Shown here piece by piece: positions 46,951 to 56,320 of a stretch of 64,000 bases of DNA. The stretch comes from Desulfomicrobium escambiense DSM 10707 (GTDB taxonomy: Bacteria; Desulfobacterota; Desulfovibrionia; Desulfovibrionales; Desulfomicrobiaceae). The notes beneath the pieces were generated by a model. That model worked only from the letters and a program-made list of their open reading frames with translations. It did not search any database and was not told the origin of the DNA. Location of the stretch: the NCBI RefSeq assembly GCF_000428825.1, contig NZ_AUAR01000013.1, positions 1-64,000 of the forward strand, written 5' to 3'. Made by a program: the position numbers and the translations under genes. Positions within the stretch are counted from its first letter, which is position 1. Each line of letters starts with the position of its first letter.

Positions 46951-47550
46951 ATGAGCGTACTCGTCACCAAAACCGCACCCGACTTCACCGCCCCCTGCGT
47001 CACCCCCGGCGGCGGAATCGACGATTTCACCCTTTCTTCCCTGCGCGGGAAATATGTCGTTCTTTTCTTCTGGCCCCTGGACTTCACCTTTGTCTGCCCG
47101 ACGGAGATCATCGCCCACGACAAGCGCCTCAAGGAGTTCCGCGAGCGCGGCGTGGAACTCGTCGGCGTGTCCATCGACTCGCAGTTCACCCACTTCGCCT
47201 GGCGCAACACGCCCATCGAACAGGGCGGCATCGGCCCCATCGGCTTCCGCATGGTCGCCGACGTCAAGCACGAGATCGCCAAGGCCTACGGCATCGAGCA
47301 CCCCGAGGCGGGCGTGGCCCTGCGCGCGTCCTTCCTTATCGACCGCGACGGCGTGGTCCAGCACCAGCAGGTCAACAACCTGCCCCTGGGCCGCAACGTC
47401 GACGAGATGATCCGCCTCGTGGACGCCCTGCAGTTCACGGAAAAATACGGCGAGGTCTGCCCGGCCGGCTGGCAGAAGGGCGACACGGGCATGAAGCCCG
47501 ACGCGGGCGGCGTGGCCGACTTCCTGTCGAAGAACGTCGAAAAGCTTTAA
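46951..47550 (+). CDS. 2-Cys peroxiredoxin (AhpC/Prx1 type)
   Basis: 199 residues, AAGGAG before the ATG. FTFVCPTEI holds the peroxidatic Cys49; EVCPAGW near residue 170 the resolving Cys. It reduces hydrogen and organic peroxides with a thiol donor in the cytoplasm, relevant to oxygen tolerance of an anaerobe. It has its own promoter and terminator. Confidence 0.95.
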   Translation: MSVLVTKTAPDFTAPCVTPGGGIDDFTLSSLRGKYVVLFFWPLDFTFVCPTEIIAHDKRLKEFRERGVELVGVSIDSQFTHFAWRNTPIEQGGIGPIGFRMVADVKHEIAKAYGIEHPEAGVALRASFLIDRDGVVQHQQVNNLPLGRNVDEMIRLVDALQFTEKYGEVCPAGWQKGDTGMKPDAGGVADFLSKNVEKL

Positions 47551-47568
47551 GTCATCCCTTCCCTCCCT

Positions 47569-47607
47569 GGGCGGCCGGTCTGACAGGAACCGGCCGCCCG
47601 TCCTTTT
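47569..47607 (+). terminator. intrinsic terminator after the peroxiredoxin gene
   Basis: GGGCGGCCGGT pairs perfectly with ACCGGCCGCCC over a 9-base loop, followed by TCCTTTTCC. Confidence 0.82.
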
Positions 47608-47688
47608 CCGGCCTCCCGCTTTCTTGCCAAACCGCCCTTGCGGGTTATGGTTAGAAGGATCGACCCAACCGCTTCCGGGAGGTCATCC

Positions 47689-48825
47689 ATGAGCTTGCCC
47701 GCCATCCTTACGGGACTCCTTCCCGCCCTTCTTCTTGTCCTCGTCTGCGCAGTGCCCGATGCACCCGCGCAGGACTACTCGTCCACCCATCACCGCTTCC
47801 GGCTCTCGGTCGCGGCCGACGGCCTCGCCCATCCCTGGGCCCTGGCCTTTCTGCCCGACGGCGATATCCTGGTCAGCGAACGCGAGGGACGGCTGCGCGT
47901 CATCCGCCACGGCCGTCTGCTGCCCGAACCGGTGCGGGGCCTGCCCGACGTGCGCGTCATGGGCCAGGGGGGCCTCTTGGACCTGCTGCCCCATCCCGAC
48001 TTCCGCACGAACCGTCTGCTCTATTTCAGCTACGCCGCCGACCTGGACGGCGGGGTCACCACCCACGTGGCCCGAGCCAGACTCGAAAAGGACACGTTGT
48101 CGGACATCGACGTGCTCTTCCGTGCCGAACCGGCCTCCGGGGGCCGGGTGCATTTCGCCGGCCGGCTGGCTTTCGACCCCCAAGGCCACCTCTACGTCAG
48201 CGTCGGCGACCGGGGTGAGATGGAGCGCGCCCAGCGCCTTGGGGACCTGGCCGGCAAGGTCGTCCGCCTCCACGACGACGGCCGCGTCCCTGCAGACAAC
48301 CCCTTCGTGGACACGCCCGGCGCCCGGCCCGAGATCTTCAGCTACGGCCACCGCAACATCCAGGGCATGGCCGTCCATCCCGGGACGGGCGAAGTCTGGA
48401 CCCATGAGCACGGCCCGCGGGGCGGCGACGAAATCAACGTCATCCGGCCCGGAATGAACTACGGCTGGCCCGTGGTCACCCTGGGCATCGACTACACGGG
48501 CTTCACCATCGGCGACGGACTGAAACACGTGCCGGGCATGGCCGACCCGCTGCATTACTGGATTCCGTCCATCGCTCCGTCGGGCATGGCCTTTTACGCT
48601 TCGGACAGGTTCAGCCGCTGGAAGGGGGATCTGTTCGTCGGGGCGCTGGTGCAGCGCCACCTGGTCAGACTGCGGCTGGCCGGCGAGGTGGTGGTCGAGG
48701 AGGAACGCCTGCTGGAGGACCTGGGACGGCGCATCCGCGACGTACGGGTCGGGCCCGACGGCAGCCTGTGGCTCCTGACGGACCACGACCTCGGACAGGT
48801 CCTGCGGCTCGACCCCCTGGACTAG
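47689..48825 (+). CDS. PQQ-type aldose sugar dehydrogenase (YliI/Asd-like)
   Basis: 378 residues from the ATG at 47689 with GGGAGG at 47677-47682. A signal peptide ends near PDAPAQ, so the enzyme is periplasmic. The six-bladed propeller has GLAHPWALAFLPDGDILVSEREGRL, GGRVHFAGRLAFDP, YGHRNIQGM, HEHGPRGGDEIN and the C-terminal PSIAPSGMAFY. The family oxidises aldoses with pyrroloquinoline quinone. No PQQ synthesis genes lie in the window, so cofactor supply is open. Confidence 0.88.
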   Translation: MSLPAILTGLLPALLLVLVCAVPDAPAQDYSSTHHRFRLSVAADGLAHPWALAFLPDGDILVSEREGRLRVIRHGRLLPEPVRGLPDVRVMGQGGLLDLLPHPDFRTNRLLYFSYAADLDGGVTTHVARARLEKDTLSDIDVLFRAEPASGGRVHFAGRLAFDPQGHLYVSVGDRGEMERAQRLGDLAGKVVRLHDDGRVPADNPFVDTPGARPEIFSYGHRNIQGMAVHPGTGEVWTHEHGPRGGDEINVIRPGMNYGWPVVTLGIDYTGFTIGDGLKHVPGMADPLHYWIPSIAPSGMAFYASDRFSRWKGDLFVGALVQRHLVRLRLAGEVVVEEERLLEDLGRRIRDVRVGPDGSLWLLTDHDLGQVLRLDPLD

Positions 48826-49045
48826 AAGCGGAACCGCCCCCCCAGCTCCTGCAGGTGCCCGGCCAGTGCCGCCAGACTTTCGGCGCGCTGAAGGACCACC
48901 GCGCTTTCGGCCCGCATGGAGTCGGCGGCGGACGCTTCCGACCTCGATGGGGCCGCGTGAGGCGGGGAAAGGCGGGGTCTGGAGGGGTGAGCTTCTCCTC
49001 CCTCATCGACTGCGTTACGGACGCACCGATAGGGAGGAGACCGGC

Positions 49046-50998
49046 TCAATCGGAAAGCCAGAAGAAGGACAGGGGAGCGATGACGATCTCTCCTTCCTGC
49101 ACGCGTACCGTTTCTCCTGTGCAGAGATCCGTCATGGCGCCGTGCTGGAAGAATCCGTGCACGGAGATGTCCTGGACCGCCATGGCCTGGGGCTCGACGT
49201 TGAAGTTGGCGGCCACCAGCACCCGGGACCTGCAGTTTTCGGGGTCCGTGCGCGCGTAGACCAGCAGGTTCGGGTTGCCCACGGCGATGATCTGGCGGTT
49301 GTCGAAGTCCGCGAAGGCCGGGATTTCCTTGCGCAGGGCGATGAGGTGCTTGAGGCCAGAGAAGATGCGCTGCTCCACCGTGCCGTTCTCGTGGCGCTTG
49401 TCCGCCTTGTCCCAGTCGAAGCGCGAGCGGTGCAGCCAGCGCGTGTCGTGCTGGGTGGCGGGGTTTTCCAGGAAATCCATGTTGTTCAGGGTGCCGATGG
49501 CGTCGCCGTAGTACAGCAGCGGCATCCCTCCGAAGGACAGGATGACGCCGTGCAGGAGGAGAATCGTCTTCACGGCCGCATCCACGGCCCCTTCGTCCCC
49601 GCTTTTCAAGGCCGTTTCGAGGCCCACGAGGGAGGCCAGGGAACCGGCGATGCGCGCGTCGCCGGTCTTTTCGTTGGTGCCGAAGGGCATGCCGCAGGAC
49701 GGCGAGGCCGGGTAGTCCCCGGTGAAGTAGTCGATGAGGAAGGAGCGATGCAGGGCGGGATCGTAACCGGCCGCGCGCACGTCCTCGTCGTCGAAGCCCA
49801 GGCCGATGTCGTCGTGGCAGCGCACGTAGTTGAGCCATGTGGCCCGCTCCAGCTTCTGCGGCAGGTTGCCGACGCCCTGGACCAGGAGTTTCGCGTTCTT
49901 GGTGGCCACGGCGTCCCACAGCAAAGCCATGAGGGTGGCGTTGTAGGCGATCTCGCACTCCTTGGAGTAGATGGCATGCTCACCGAAGTACTTGGCTATC
50001 TCGCTCGGGGCGACGATGGCCTCGGCGATGAACAGCACGCCCGGAGCCGTAACCTGGCAGCAGTCCTTCATCAGGCGCAGGATGAGGTGCGCCTCGCGCT
50101 CGTTCTGGCAGGTGCTGCCGATCTTCTTCCAAAGAAAGGCCACTGCGTCGAGGCGCAGGATGTCGGCCCCCTTGTTGGCCCAGAAGAGGATGATGTCGAT
50201 CATTTCGATGAGCACGGCCGGATTGCGGTAGTTCAGGTCCCACTGGTAGGAGTTGAAGACCGTCATGACCCACTTGCCCATGGCCTCATCCCAGGTGAAG
50301 TTTCCCGGTGAGGTGGCCGGAAAGATTTCGGGCATGGACTCCTCGTAGGCGTCGGGGGTCGCGCGGTCGTCGAAGGCGTAGTAGTACTCCTGATACGTCT
50401 TCTCCCCTGCCCTGGCCCGCGCGGCCCACTCGTGCTCATCCGAGGTGTGGTTGACCACCACGTCCAGAACCAGCAGCATCTCCCTGCTGCGCATGGCCCC
50501 CGATAGCTCCGTAAGGTCGTTCATGGTGCCGTACCGTTCGTCGATCTTCCTGAAGTCGCGCACGGCGTAGCCCCCGTCGTTGTTCCCGGTGGGACAGTCG
50601 AGGATGGGCATGACGTGAACCATGTTCACGCCGAGTTCCTGCATGTAGGACAGCCTGTCCTTGAGTCCCTTCAGGTCGTCGGCGAAGCGGTCGCAGTACA
50701 GGGTCATGGCCACCCACTTCTGGTTCAGGAACCAGTTGTAGTTGACCTCACGGGCTATGTCCGAGCGCCGCAGGACCGGACCGCGCTCGATGTAGCGCAA
50801 GGCCAGGGTCTCCACCAGCCGGACCATCTGGCTCTTGAAGTCGGGTCGTTCACCGTAGAGGAGCTTGAACAGCGAATAGATGGCGTAAAAGTTCGCCCCC
50901 AGGCGCGTGTAAAAGCGGCGTAACCTGTATTTGCCGATCTCGGGGTTGAGCTTGGCTAGAATTTCGTTCAGCAGTGCGTGGGATGCCTGTTCGTACAT
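49046..50998 (-). CDS. ams: amylosucrase
   Basis: 650 residues from the ATG at 50998. GH13 barrel: VVNHTSDEHEWA, nucleophile Asp in LRLDAVAFLWK, acid Glu in FIAEAI and transition-state Asp in VRCHDDIGLG. The N-terminal helical extension and CGMPFGTNEKTGDARIAGS segment fit amylosucrase more than alpha-amylase. It transfers glucose from sucrose to an alpha-glucan, or hydrolyses sucrose. Last gene of frk-sps-spp-ams; it overlaps the spp stop by one base. Confidence 0.92.
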   Translation of the reverse strand: MYEQASHALLNEILAKLNPEIGKYRLRRFYTRLGANFYAIYSLFKLLYGERPDFKSQMVRLVETLALRYIERGPVLRRSDIAREVNYNWFLNQKWVAMTLYCDRFADDLKGLKDRLSYMQELGVNMVHVMPILDCPTGNNDGGYAVRDFRKIDERYGTMNDLTELSGAMRSREMLLVLDVVVNHTSDEHEWAARARAGEKTYQEYYYAFDDRATPDAYEESMPEIFPATSPGNFTWDEAMGKWVMTVFNSYQWDLNYRNPAVLIEMIDIILFWANKGADILRLDAVAFLWKKIGSTCQNEREAHLILRLMKDCCQVTAPGVLFIAEAIVAPSEIAKYFGEHAIYSKECEIAYNATLMALLWDAVATKNAKLLVQGVGNLPQKLERATWLNYVRCHDDIGLGFDDEDVRAAGYDPALHRSFLIDYFTGDYPASPSCGMPFGTNEKTGDARIAGSLASLVGLETALKSGDEGAVDAAVKTILLLHGVILSFGGMPLLYYGDAIGTLNNMDFLENPATQHDTRWLHRSRFDWDKADKRHENGTVEQRIFSGLKHLIALRKEIPAFADFDNRQIIAVGNPNLLVYARTDPENCRSRVLVAANFNVEPQAMAVQDISVHGFFQHGAMTDLCTGETVRVQEGEIVIAPLSFFWLSD

Positions 50999-51840
50999 CA
51001 GTTCTCCTTGTTGCGTATGATTTCGCGCAGCCACGCGTCGATCTCGGGCCAGAAATGCGCGGCGCCCTCCAGAATGCCCGCGGCGTAGTTGCCGTTCATG
51101 CCCAGGTAGCCCCCGGCGACGTGCAGGGCGGCCCCCTTCTCCCGCGCCAGCAGCGTCTTGATGTCCCCGTCCGCGTTGGCCACCAGCACCGCCGGGATGT
51201 CGCTGGCCAGCACGTCGAGGTCGTTGCCGCTGTCGCCGGCGAACAGGGTGTCGCGGGGCCCGAAGCCCTCCCGGTCCATGAGAAAGCGGATGGCGGGCAG
51301 CTTCCCGGCCCGGGCCGGAAGCACGTCCAGAAGCCCCGCCCCGGCCAGGGTGTCCACGCTCCAGACCAGCCTGGCCCTAAGATGCGCCCGGCGCAGCCGA
51401 AGCCTCGCCTCGTCCATGAGCGTCCTGTGGTCGGCCTCCAGGGACACGTAATAGCTCAGCTTGTGCCGGCCCTGCTTCTCGTGTTCCTGCAGCTGCAGGC
51501 CGCCCAGGTCCGAGAGCAGGTCGTGAAGGTCCATCGAGGCGAGGCCCGCCCAGTCCGGGGCGAGGTGCTCGCTCCACTCGGCCCAGGGAGTCCACGGGTC
51601 CGTGCCGGTGAGATAGATGGTCGAGCCCACGTCGGCCACGGCGAAGTCCGGACTGGGCAGCCCGAATTCGAGGATGGCGCTCTCGACGAGTTCGCGGTGG
51701 CGGCCCGTGACATAGGCCAGACGGACGTCCGGGCGGGCCGCCAGGGCGGCGAAGAGGTCCGGGGCCTCGGGCGACAGGGGCTGCGGCCCGTTGGGGATGA
51801 GCGTCCTGTCGAGGTCGGTGCAGAGCAGGCGGCGCGTCAC
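50998..51840 (-). CDS. spp: sucrose-phosphate phosphatase
   Basis: 280 residues from a GTG at 51840. CTDLDRTLIPNG is the intact HAD DxDxT motif; YVTGRHRELV, GRHKLSYYV and AGDSGNDLDVLA are typical of sucrose-phosphatases (S6PP family). It removes phosphate from sucrose 6-phosphate made by the neighbouring synthase. Start overlaps the sps stop (GTGA). Confidence 0.9.
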   Translation of the reverse strand: MTRRLLCTDLDRTLIPNGPQPLSPEAPDLFAALAARPDVRLAYVTGRHRELVESAILEFGLPSPDFAVADVGSTIYLTGTDPWTPWAEWSEHLAPDWAGLASMDLHDLLSDLGGLQLQEHEKQGRHKLSYYVSLEADHRTLMDEARLRLRRAHLRARLVWSVDTLAGAGLLDVLPARAGKLPAIRFLMDREGFGPRDTLFAGDSGNDLDVLASDIPAVLVANADGDIKTLLAREKGAALHVAGGYLGMNGNYAAGILEGAAHFWPEIDAWLREIIRNKEN

Positions 51841-53990
51841 TCCCGCTTCTCCCCGGCTCCAAAGCCGTAGTACTCCATGGCCTCGAGGACCCCTTCGGCG
51901 TGGGAGGCCTTGGCGAAATAGATGTTGTCGACGCTGGCCAGGCCGGAAAGTTCCATGATGTGCCGGCTGTCCACAACGGTGCCCAGGGTGTTGCCGCGCA
52001 GCATGTCGGCGTCGGCGCCCGTGACCCCGGCGACCATGGTGTTTTCGAGGGGGAAGTCCAGATGCTCGGCGCACCAGCGCAGGGCGAGCCCCTTGGAGGC
52101 GCGCACGGGCAGCACGTCGAGGTACTGCTCGAAGGAGACGAAGACGTTCACGGCCTGATCGGCGCGCTGCAGGGTCTGTCTTATCTCCTGCTCGCCGACG
52201 ATGTTGGTGTCGATGTAGTAGCTGATCTTGAAGTCGCTCTGGTGCTGCTTGGGCTGGCGGGTCAGGCCCGGCACGTCGCGCAGGGCGGCGCGCACCAGCC
52301 TCGGCGTCCAGAGGTGGTTGATGTGGCGCTGCCAGGTGGAGTCCTCGGTCAGGTTTGGGGCGTAGTGGATCTCGGTGCCCTGGCCGGAGATGAGGATGTC
52401 GGGCTGGGGCATGCGGTGCCTGCGCAGGGTGGCCAGGGCGTCGTCCAGGCGGCGGCCCGTGGTGATGCCGAAAATGACGGACTTGCGCAGGCGGTGAACG
52501 GTTTCCAGCAGCCGCCGCAGGGACGCCTCGTCGCCCAGCAGGCTCAGGTCCAGCTCCACGAACAGGGCCTGCCGACGCGTCAGCCCCTGCAGGATGAGTG
52601 GGCACGCCCGGGGCAGGGGTTCCGTCTTGTCCACCAGCGGCCGGATCACGTCGAGGTATTTGTCCACGTGGGCCTTCCAGGAGTAATGCCGGCTCACTCC
52701 CGCGATGCCGTTCGCGGCGAAACGCCTCCAGGACGCCCTGTCCGTGATGACGCGGAGCATGGTTTCGGCCATGGCCTCCTTGTCCAGAGGATCGACGAGA
52801 TACCCGTTGCCGCAGTTGCCGATGATGTCCCGCGGTCCGCCGTCCTCGGTGGCCACCAGCGGCAGGCCGCAGGCCGCGGCTTCGAGCAGGGTCAGGCCGA
52901 AGGGCTCCGTCAGGGCGGGGTTGACGAAGACGCCGCGCGTCGCGGCGGCCAGACGGTAAAGAACGGCCACGTCGTCGGGCCGGTGATGCCTGGGATAGGC
53001 GACGCTGCCGTACAGATCGTGGCGGTCCACGGCCAACAGGATGTCCGTCAGCACCTCCCTGGCCCCTTCGTCCATGTCCTGGATGTCGTCGCGGTTGCCG
53101 GCCACGACGACCAGATTGGCGGCCTCGCGCAGCCGCGGCGATTCGCCGAAGGCGTCGATGAGGGTGACGATGTTCTTCTTCGGGTCCGGCCGTGACAGGG
53201 CCAGGATCATGGGCTTGGAGCTGCGCTTCAGGAACCGCCTGAGTTCCCGCCCGATGTCCGTGCCCCACTCGTTTTCCCGCGACGGGTAAAAGCGCGACAT
53301 GTCCGTCCCGGGCGGGACGACGCGCATGCGCTCGGGCTGGTAGAAGTCATAGAGGCCGTACTGTTCCTCGACTTCCTGCCGGGTGCTGGTGATGACGCGC
53401 TCGGCCACGCTCAGGGTCGTCTCCTCGGCCTCAATGCGGCGCGAAATGTTGTACGTGCCTTCGAGCTGGAGGCGAGTGGCGCCGCTTGCCAGCAGCCGCA
53501 GCCGCTTGCTGCGGCCCAGCGAGTGGCCGGTGTGCACCAGCGGGATGCCGAGCTGGTTGGCCAGCCGTGCGCCGACGTACCCGGCGTCGGCATAGTGGCT
53601 GTGGATGACGTCGGGCATGCGGTCCTGACTGCGCAGGAAGGTCACGACGTTGTCGGAGAAGCTGTCGAGGTGGTCCCAGAGGAGCTCCTTGCGGATGTAC
53701 CCTTCCTCGCCGCACTCGATGCGCACGATGGTCGCCTTTTCGGTCAGGGGCTCTTCCACGACGGCGTAATCCGGGCTGACCGCCGGGTCCACGACGCGCC
53801 GGGTCAGCAGCACCGCCCTTTCGACCTCCCGGCTCTCGCCCAGAGCCCGGGCCAGTTCCACTACGTACTTGACCTGCCCCCCCGTGTCCGCATCGCGGCC
53901 CAGTTCGGGGTCACGCCCACGGACCAGGCCGTGCACGCTCAGCAGCACGATGAACAGGGGCGCCTGCGTCATGCGCCTGCGGGCGCTCAT
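51837..53990 (-). CDS. sps: sucrose-phosphate synthase with inactive phosphatase-like tail
   Basis: 717 residues from the ATG at 53990. The glycosyltransferase part has DTGGQVKYVVELARAL, SHYADAGYVGARLA, LALSRPDPKKNI and NPALTEPFGLTLLEAAACG (the E-x7-E site). It joins UDP-glucose and fructose 6-phosphate. From ~residue 465 a phosphatase-like domain follows, but its DLDxT motif reads ELDLS and GDSGND reads GVTGAD, so it looks non-catalytic. The start overlaps the fructokinase stop (ATGA). Confidence 0.93.
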   Translation of the reverse strand: MSARRRMTQAPLFIVLLSVHGLVRGRDPELGRDADTGGQVKYVVELARALGESREVERAVLLTRRVVDPAVSPDYAVVEEPLTEKATIVRIECGEEGYIRKELLWDHLDSFSDNVVTFLRSQDRMPDVIHSHYADAGYVGARLANQLGIPLVHTGHSLGRSKRLRLLASGATRLQLEGTYNISRRIEAEETTLSVAERVITSTRQEVEEQYGLYDFYQPERMRVVPPGTDMSRFYPSRENEWGTDIGRELRRFLKRSSKPMILALSRPDPKKNIVTLIDAFGESPRLREAANLVVVAGNRDDIQDMDEGAREVLTDILLAVDRHDLYGSVAYPRHHRPDDVAVLYRLAAATRGVFVNPALTEPFGLTLLEAAACGLPLVATEDGGPRDIIGNCGNGYLVDPLDKEAMAETMLRVITDRASWRRFAANGIAGVSRHYSWKAHVDKYLDVIRPLVDKTEPLPRACPLILQGLTRRQALFVELDLSLLGDEASLRRLLETVHRLRKSVIFGITTGRRLDDALATLRRHRMPQPDILISGQGTEIHYAPNLTEDSTWQRHINHLWTPRLVRAALRDVPGLTRQPKQHQSDFKISYYIDTNIVGEQEIRQTLQRADQAVNVFVSFEQYLDVLPVRASKGLALRWCAEHLDFPLENTMVAGVTGADADMLRGNTLGTVVDSRHIMELSGLASVDNIYFAKASHAEGVLEAMEYYGFGAGEKRE

Positions 53991-54946
53991 GGGCTCCACT
54001 CCCGGAAAAAGGGCCGGTAAAACTCTGCGCTGTCCGGCACGGCGCCGCGAAGGCCGCAGATGGCCCTGGCGAAGGCGTCGGCCCGGTTCAGGGTTTCCGG
54101 CAGGGGCCAGCCGGACACGGCGCCGAGGATGCACACGGCAGCGAACCCGTCCCCGGCGCCCACGGCGTCGACCACGTCCGGCTGCTCGAAGGCCAGGGGC
54201 GTCGCGGTCCACTCCCCTCCATCCACAACCTGCCAGGCGCCCTCCTCGGCGCAGGTCACGATGGCGCGGCCGATACCGAAGTCGCGCATCAGCGCGCGTA
54301 CGCGGTCTTCCTGGTCCTCCCCGTCCAGCCCGAGCAGGCGTCCGAGGGTCATGAGCTCCTCGGCGTTGATCTTGATGATGTCGGCCTGCGACAGCGAAAA
54401 GCGGATCGTGTCTTCCGTGTACCAGGGGGTGCGCAGGTTAAGGTCAACGAACCGGGGTGCGGGGGCCGCCGCGAGGACGGCTTCCAGGGCGCTACGCGAA
54501 ACGCCCCCGCGCTGGCTGAGGGTGCCGAAGTAGACCATGGACGGCTCGCTGGCGGCCGCAGCCGAGCGAGCCGCTTCGGGATCGATGAAGTCGAACGCCT
54601 GTGCGGGCGGGATTTCGAAACGGTGCCCCCCCGTCTCCATGCGCACCTGCACCCGCCCCGTGGGGCGGTCGCCGTCGATCTGCACCGCCCGGGCATCCAT
54701 GCCTGCCGAGGCCATGGCCGCGAGGATTTCCCGGCCCAAGTCGTCGTCGCCAACGCGGGAGACGAGCAGCGTGTCCAACCCGAAAGCGGCCAGATGCCGC
54801 GCGACGTTGAAGGGCGCGCCGCCGAGGACGCTGCGGTCGGGAAACACGTCGGCCAGGATCTCTCCGAACAGGACGACGGTTCGCCTTTTGGGTGCGGCGG
54901 AGTCCGTCTCTTCGGCATTGCGCCGGGGAATCTGTCGTGTGGTCAT
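53987..54946 (-). CDS. PfkB-family fructokinase
   Basis: 319 residues. GGAPFNVARHLAAFG is the sugar-binding glycine-rich motif, and DAVGAGDGFAAV holds the catalytic Asp. About 20 extra residues precede the first strand VVLFGEILADVFPD. In the operon it would phosphorylate fructose released by amylosucrase or invertase activity. First gene of the frk-sps-spp-ams set, which matches clusters known from sucrose-making methylotrophs. Confidence 0.9.
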   Translation of the reverse strand: MTTRQIPRRNAEETDSAAPKRRTVVLFGEILADVFPDRSVLGGAPFNVARHLAAFGLDTLLVSRVGDDDLGREILAAMASAGMDARAVQIDGDRPTGRVQVRMETGGHRFEIPPAQAFDFIDPEAARSAAAASEPSMVYFGTLSQRGGVSRSALEAVLAAAPAPRFVDLNLRTPWYTEDTIRFSLSQADIIKINAEELMTLGRLLGLDGEDQEDRVRALMRDFGIGRAIVTCAEEGAWQVVDGGEWTATPLAFEQPDVVDAVGAGDGFAAVCILGAVSGWPLPETLNRADAFARAICGLRGAVPDSAEFYRPFFREWSP

Positions 54947-55387
54947 GCTCTCAATCCAATTCGTATGAGGTGAATGTTCCTGAAATACAATGTCATTATC
55001 GACTTCTCTATATTCTCAGCAAAAATGGTGCTCACAATGACGCAGCGATGGGCAGGAACCGAATGTCTGCGGGAAGCCCTGTCTGAAGGAAAAGGCGGAG
55101 GTGCGGCGAAGCGATGAATGCACAATGCGCTGGGTATATATTTTAGACCCATACATTGCGTTTTCGGATCGTGTCAACCTTGCGGTGATTGTCGGCACAT
55201 GCCACGATATCCGGCCAAAGGTGCAGAACCCGGAAACCACGCTTTGCAAGGTTGGAAAGAATATTTGGACTGACGGGCGACATGCGTTTATGCCTCTGGC
55301 CACTGCCAGGGAGCCCGAAGTGACGGCATGTCGGATACTTTACGCTGTAATTTCGGTTTGTTGCAACATAAACAAGGATGAAATTGT
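54947..55387. other. intergenic region without a convincing gene
   Basis: About 440 bases of lower GC than the flanks. It must hold the promoters of the divergent fructokinase and flavodoxin-ferredoxin genes. A 96-codon open frame at 55101-55391 has no recognisable features or good ribosome-binding site. No RNA structure or repeat was recognised. Confidence 0.5.
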
Positions 55388-56215
55388 ATGAATATGAACT
55401 CCGCTGAACTCGTGTATTTTTCTCCGACGGGCACGACGAAAACCATTGTCGCGGGCATCGCGGAGGGTCTTGGCGCGCGGCCTTCGTTCCACGACATGAC
55501 CGCCCAAAGCGGGTTAAGGGAAGGCCACTCCGCCGGTGAAATCGTCGTCATCGGCGTTCCCGTGCACGCCGGGCGCGTGCCGGAGCTGGCTGCGGCCCGT
55601 CTGCGCGCAGAGGTGCGCGGCGAGGGGCGGCCGGCGGTTCTGGCTGTGGTCTACGGCAATCGGGCCTTCGAGGACGCCCTGCTCGAACTGCGCGACCTGG
55701 CCCTGGAACTGGGCTTCGTCCCTGTAGCCGGCGCGGCCTTCATCGGCGAGCATTCCTTCTCCACGCCGCAGTGGCCCGTGGCCCAGGGCCGACCCGACGC
55801 CGCGGACCTGTACAAGGCCCGTGCCTTCGGCCGCTCCGTGCGCGAGCTGTTGGACGGGGTGCCGAAGCCGGCCGACCTGCGGCCCCTGGAGGTGCCCGGC
55901 AACTTCCCCTACCGCCAGGGCGTGCAGCCTTCGCCCATCTGCCCCGAAACCGACGCGCAATCGTGCATTCTGTGCGGCGAGTGCGCCCGCACCTGCCCTT
56001 CCGGGGCCATCGCCCTGGCTGAAGACAGCGTGCTGACGGAGGCCTCCCTGTGTCTGCGCTGCTGCGCCTGCACCCGCGCCTGCCCCACCGGGGCCCGGGT
56101 CATGCGCCACGAAAAAATCCTTGAATTCGGCCGGATGCTGTCGACGCAGTACGCGCAACGCAGGGAGCCGGAGTTTTTTCTGGACAATGAGGACGGTGCC
56201 CCCCGGTCCGCATAG
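55388..56215 (+). CDS. EFR1-type flavodoxin-ferredoxin protein
   Basis: 275 residues, AAGGA 9 bases before the ATG. The N-terminal ~165 residues form a flavodoxin fold with FSPTGTTKTIV as the FMN-phosphate loop. The C-terminus has two [4Fe-4S] motifs, CILCGECARTCP and CLRCCACTRACP. Such proteins link flavin and ferredoxin electron transfer in anaerobes; the partner is not known. It is alone, upstream of the pst genes. Confidence 0.88.
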   Translation: MNMNSAELVYFSPTGTTKTIVAGIAEGLGARPSFHDMTAQSGLREGHSAGEIVVIGVPVHAGRVPELAAARLRAEVRGEGRPAVLAVVYGNRAFEDALLELRDLALELGFVPVAGAAFIGEHSFSTPQWPVAQGRPDAADLYKARAFGRSVRELLDGVPKPADLRPLEVPGNFPYRQGVQPSPICPETDAQSCILCGECARTCPSGAIALAEDSVLTEASLCLRCCACTRACPTGARVMRHEKILEFGRMLSTQYAQRREPEFFLDNEDGAPRSA

Positions 56216-56320
56216 CACGCGCCGATACATTCATTGCAGATCCATTTGCCCTATCGATTTGTTTCGACCCATCCTTTTGGGATAATTGCTCGAATAAATC
56301 ATTTCCCAAGGGAGGCATCG

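Noticed and set aside
55101-55391. A 96-codon open frame before the flavodoxin-ferredoxin gene
   Set aside because: No ribosome-binding site, no family resemblance and it overlaps the start and promoter of a real gene.
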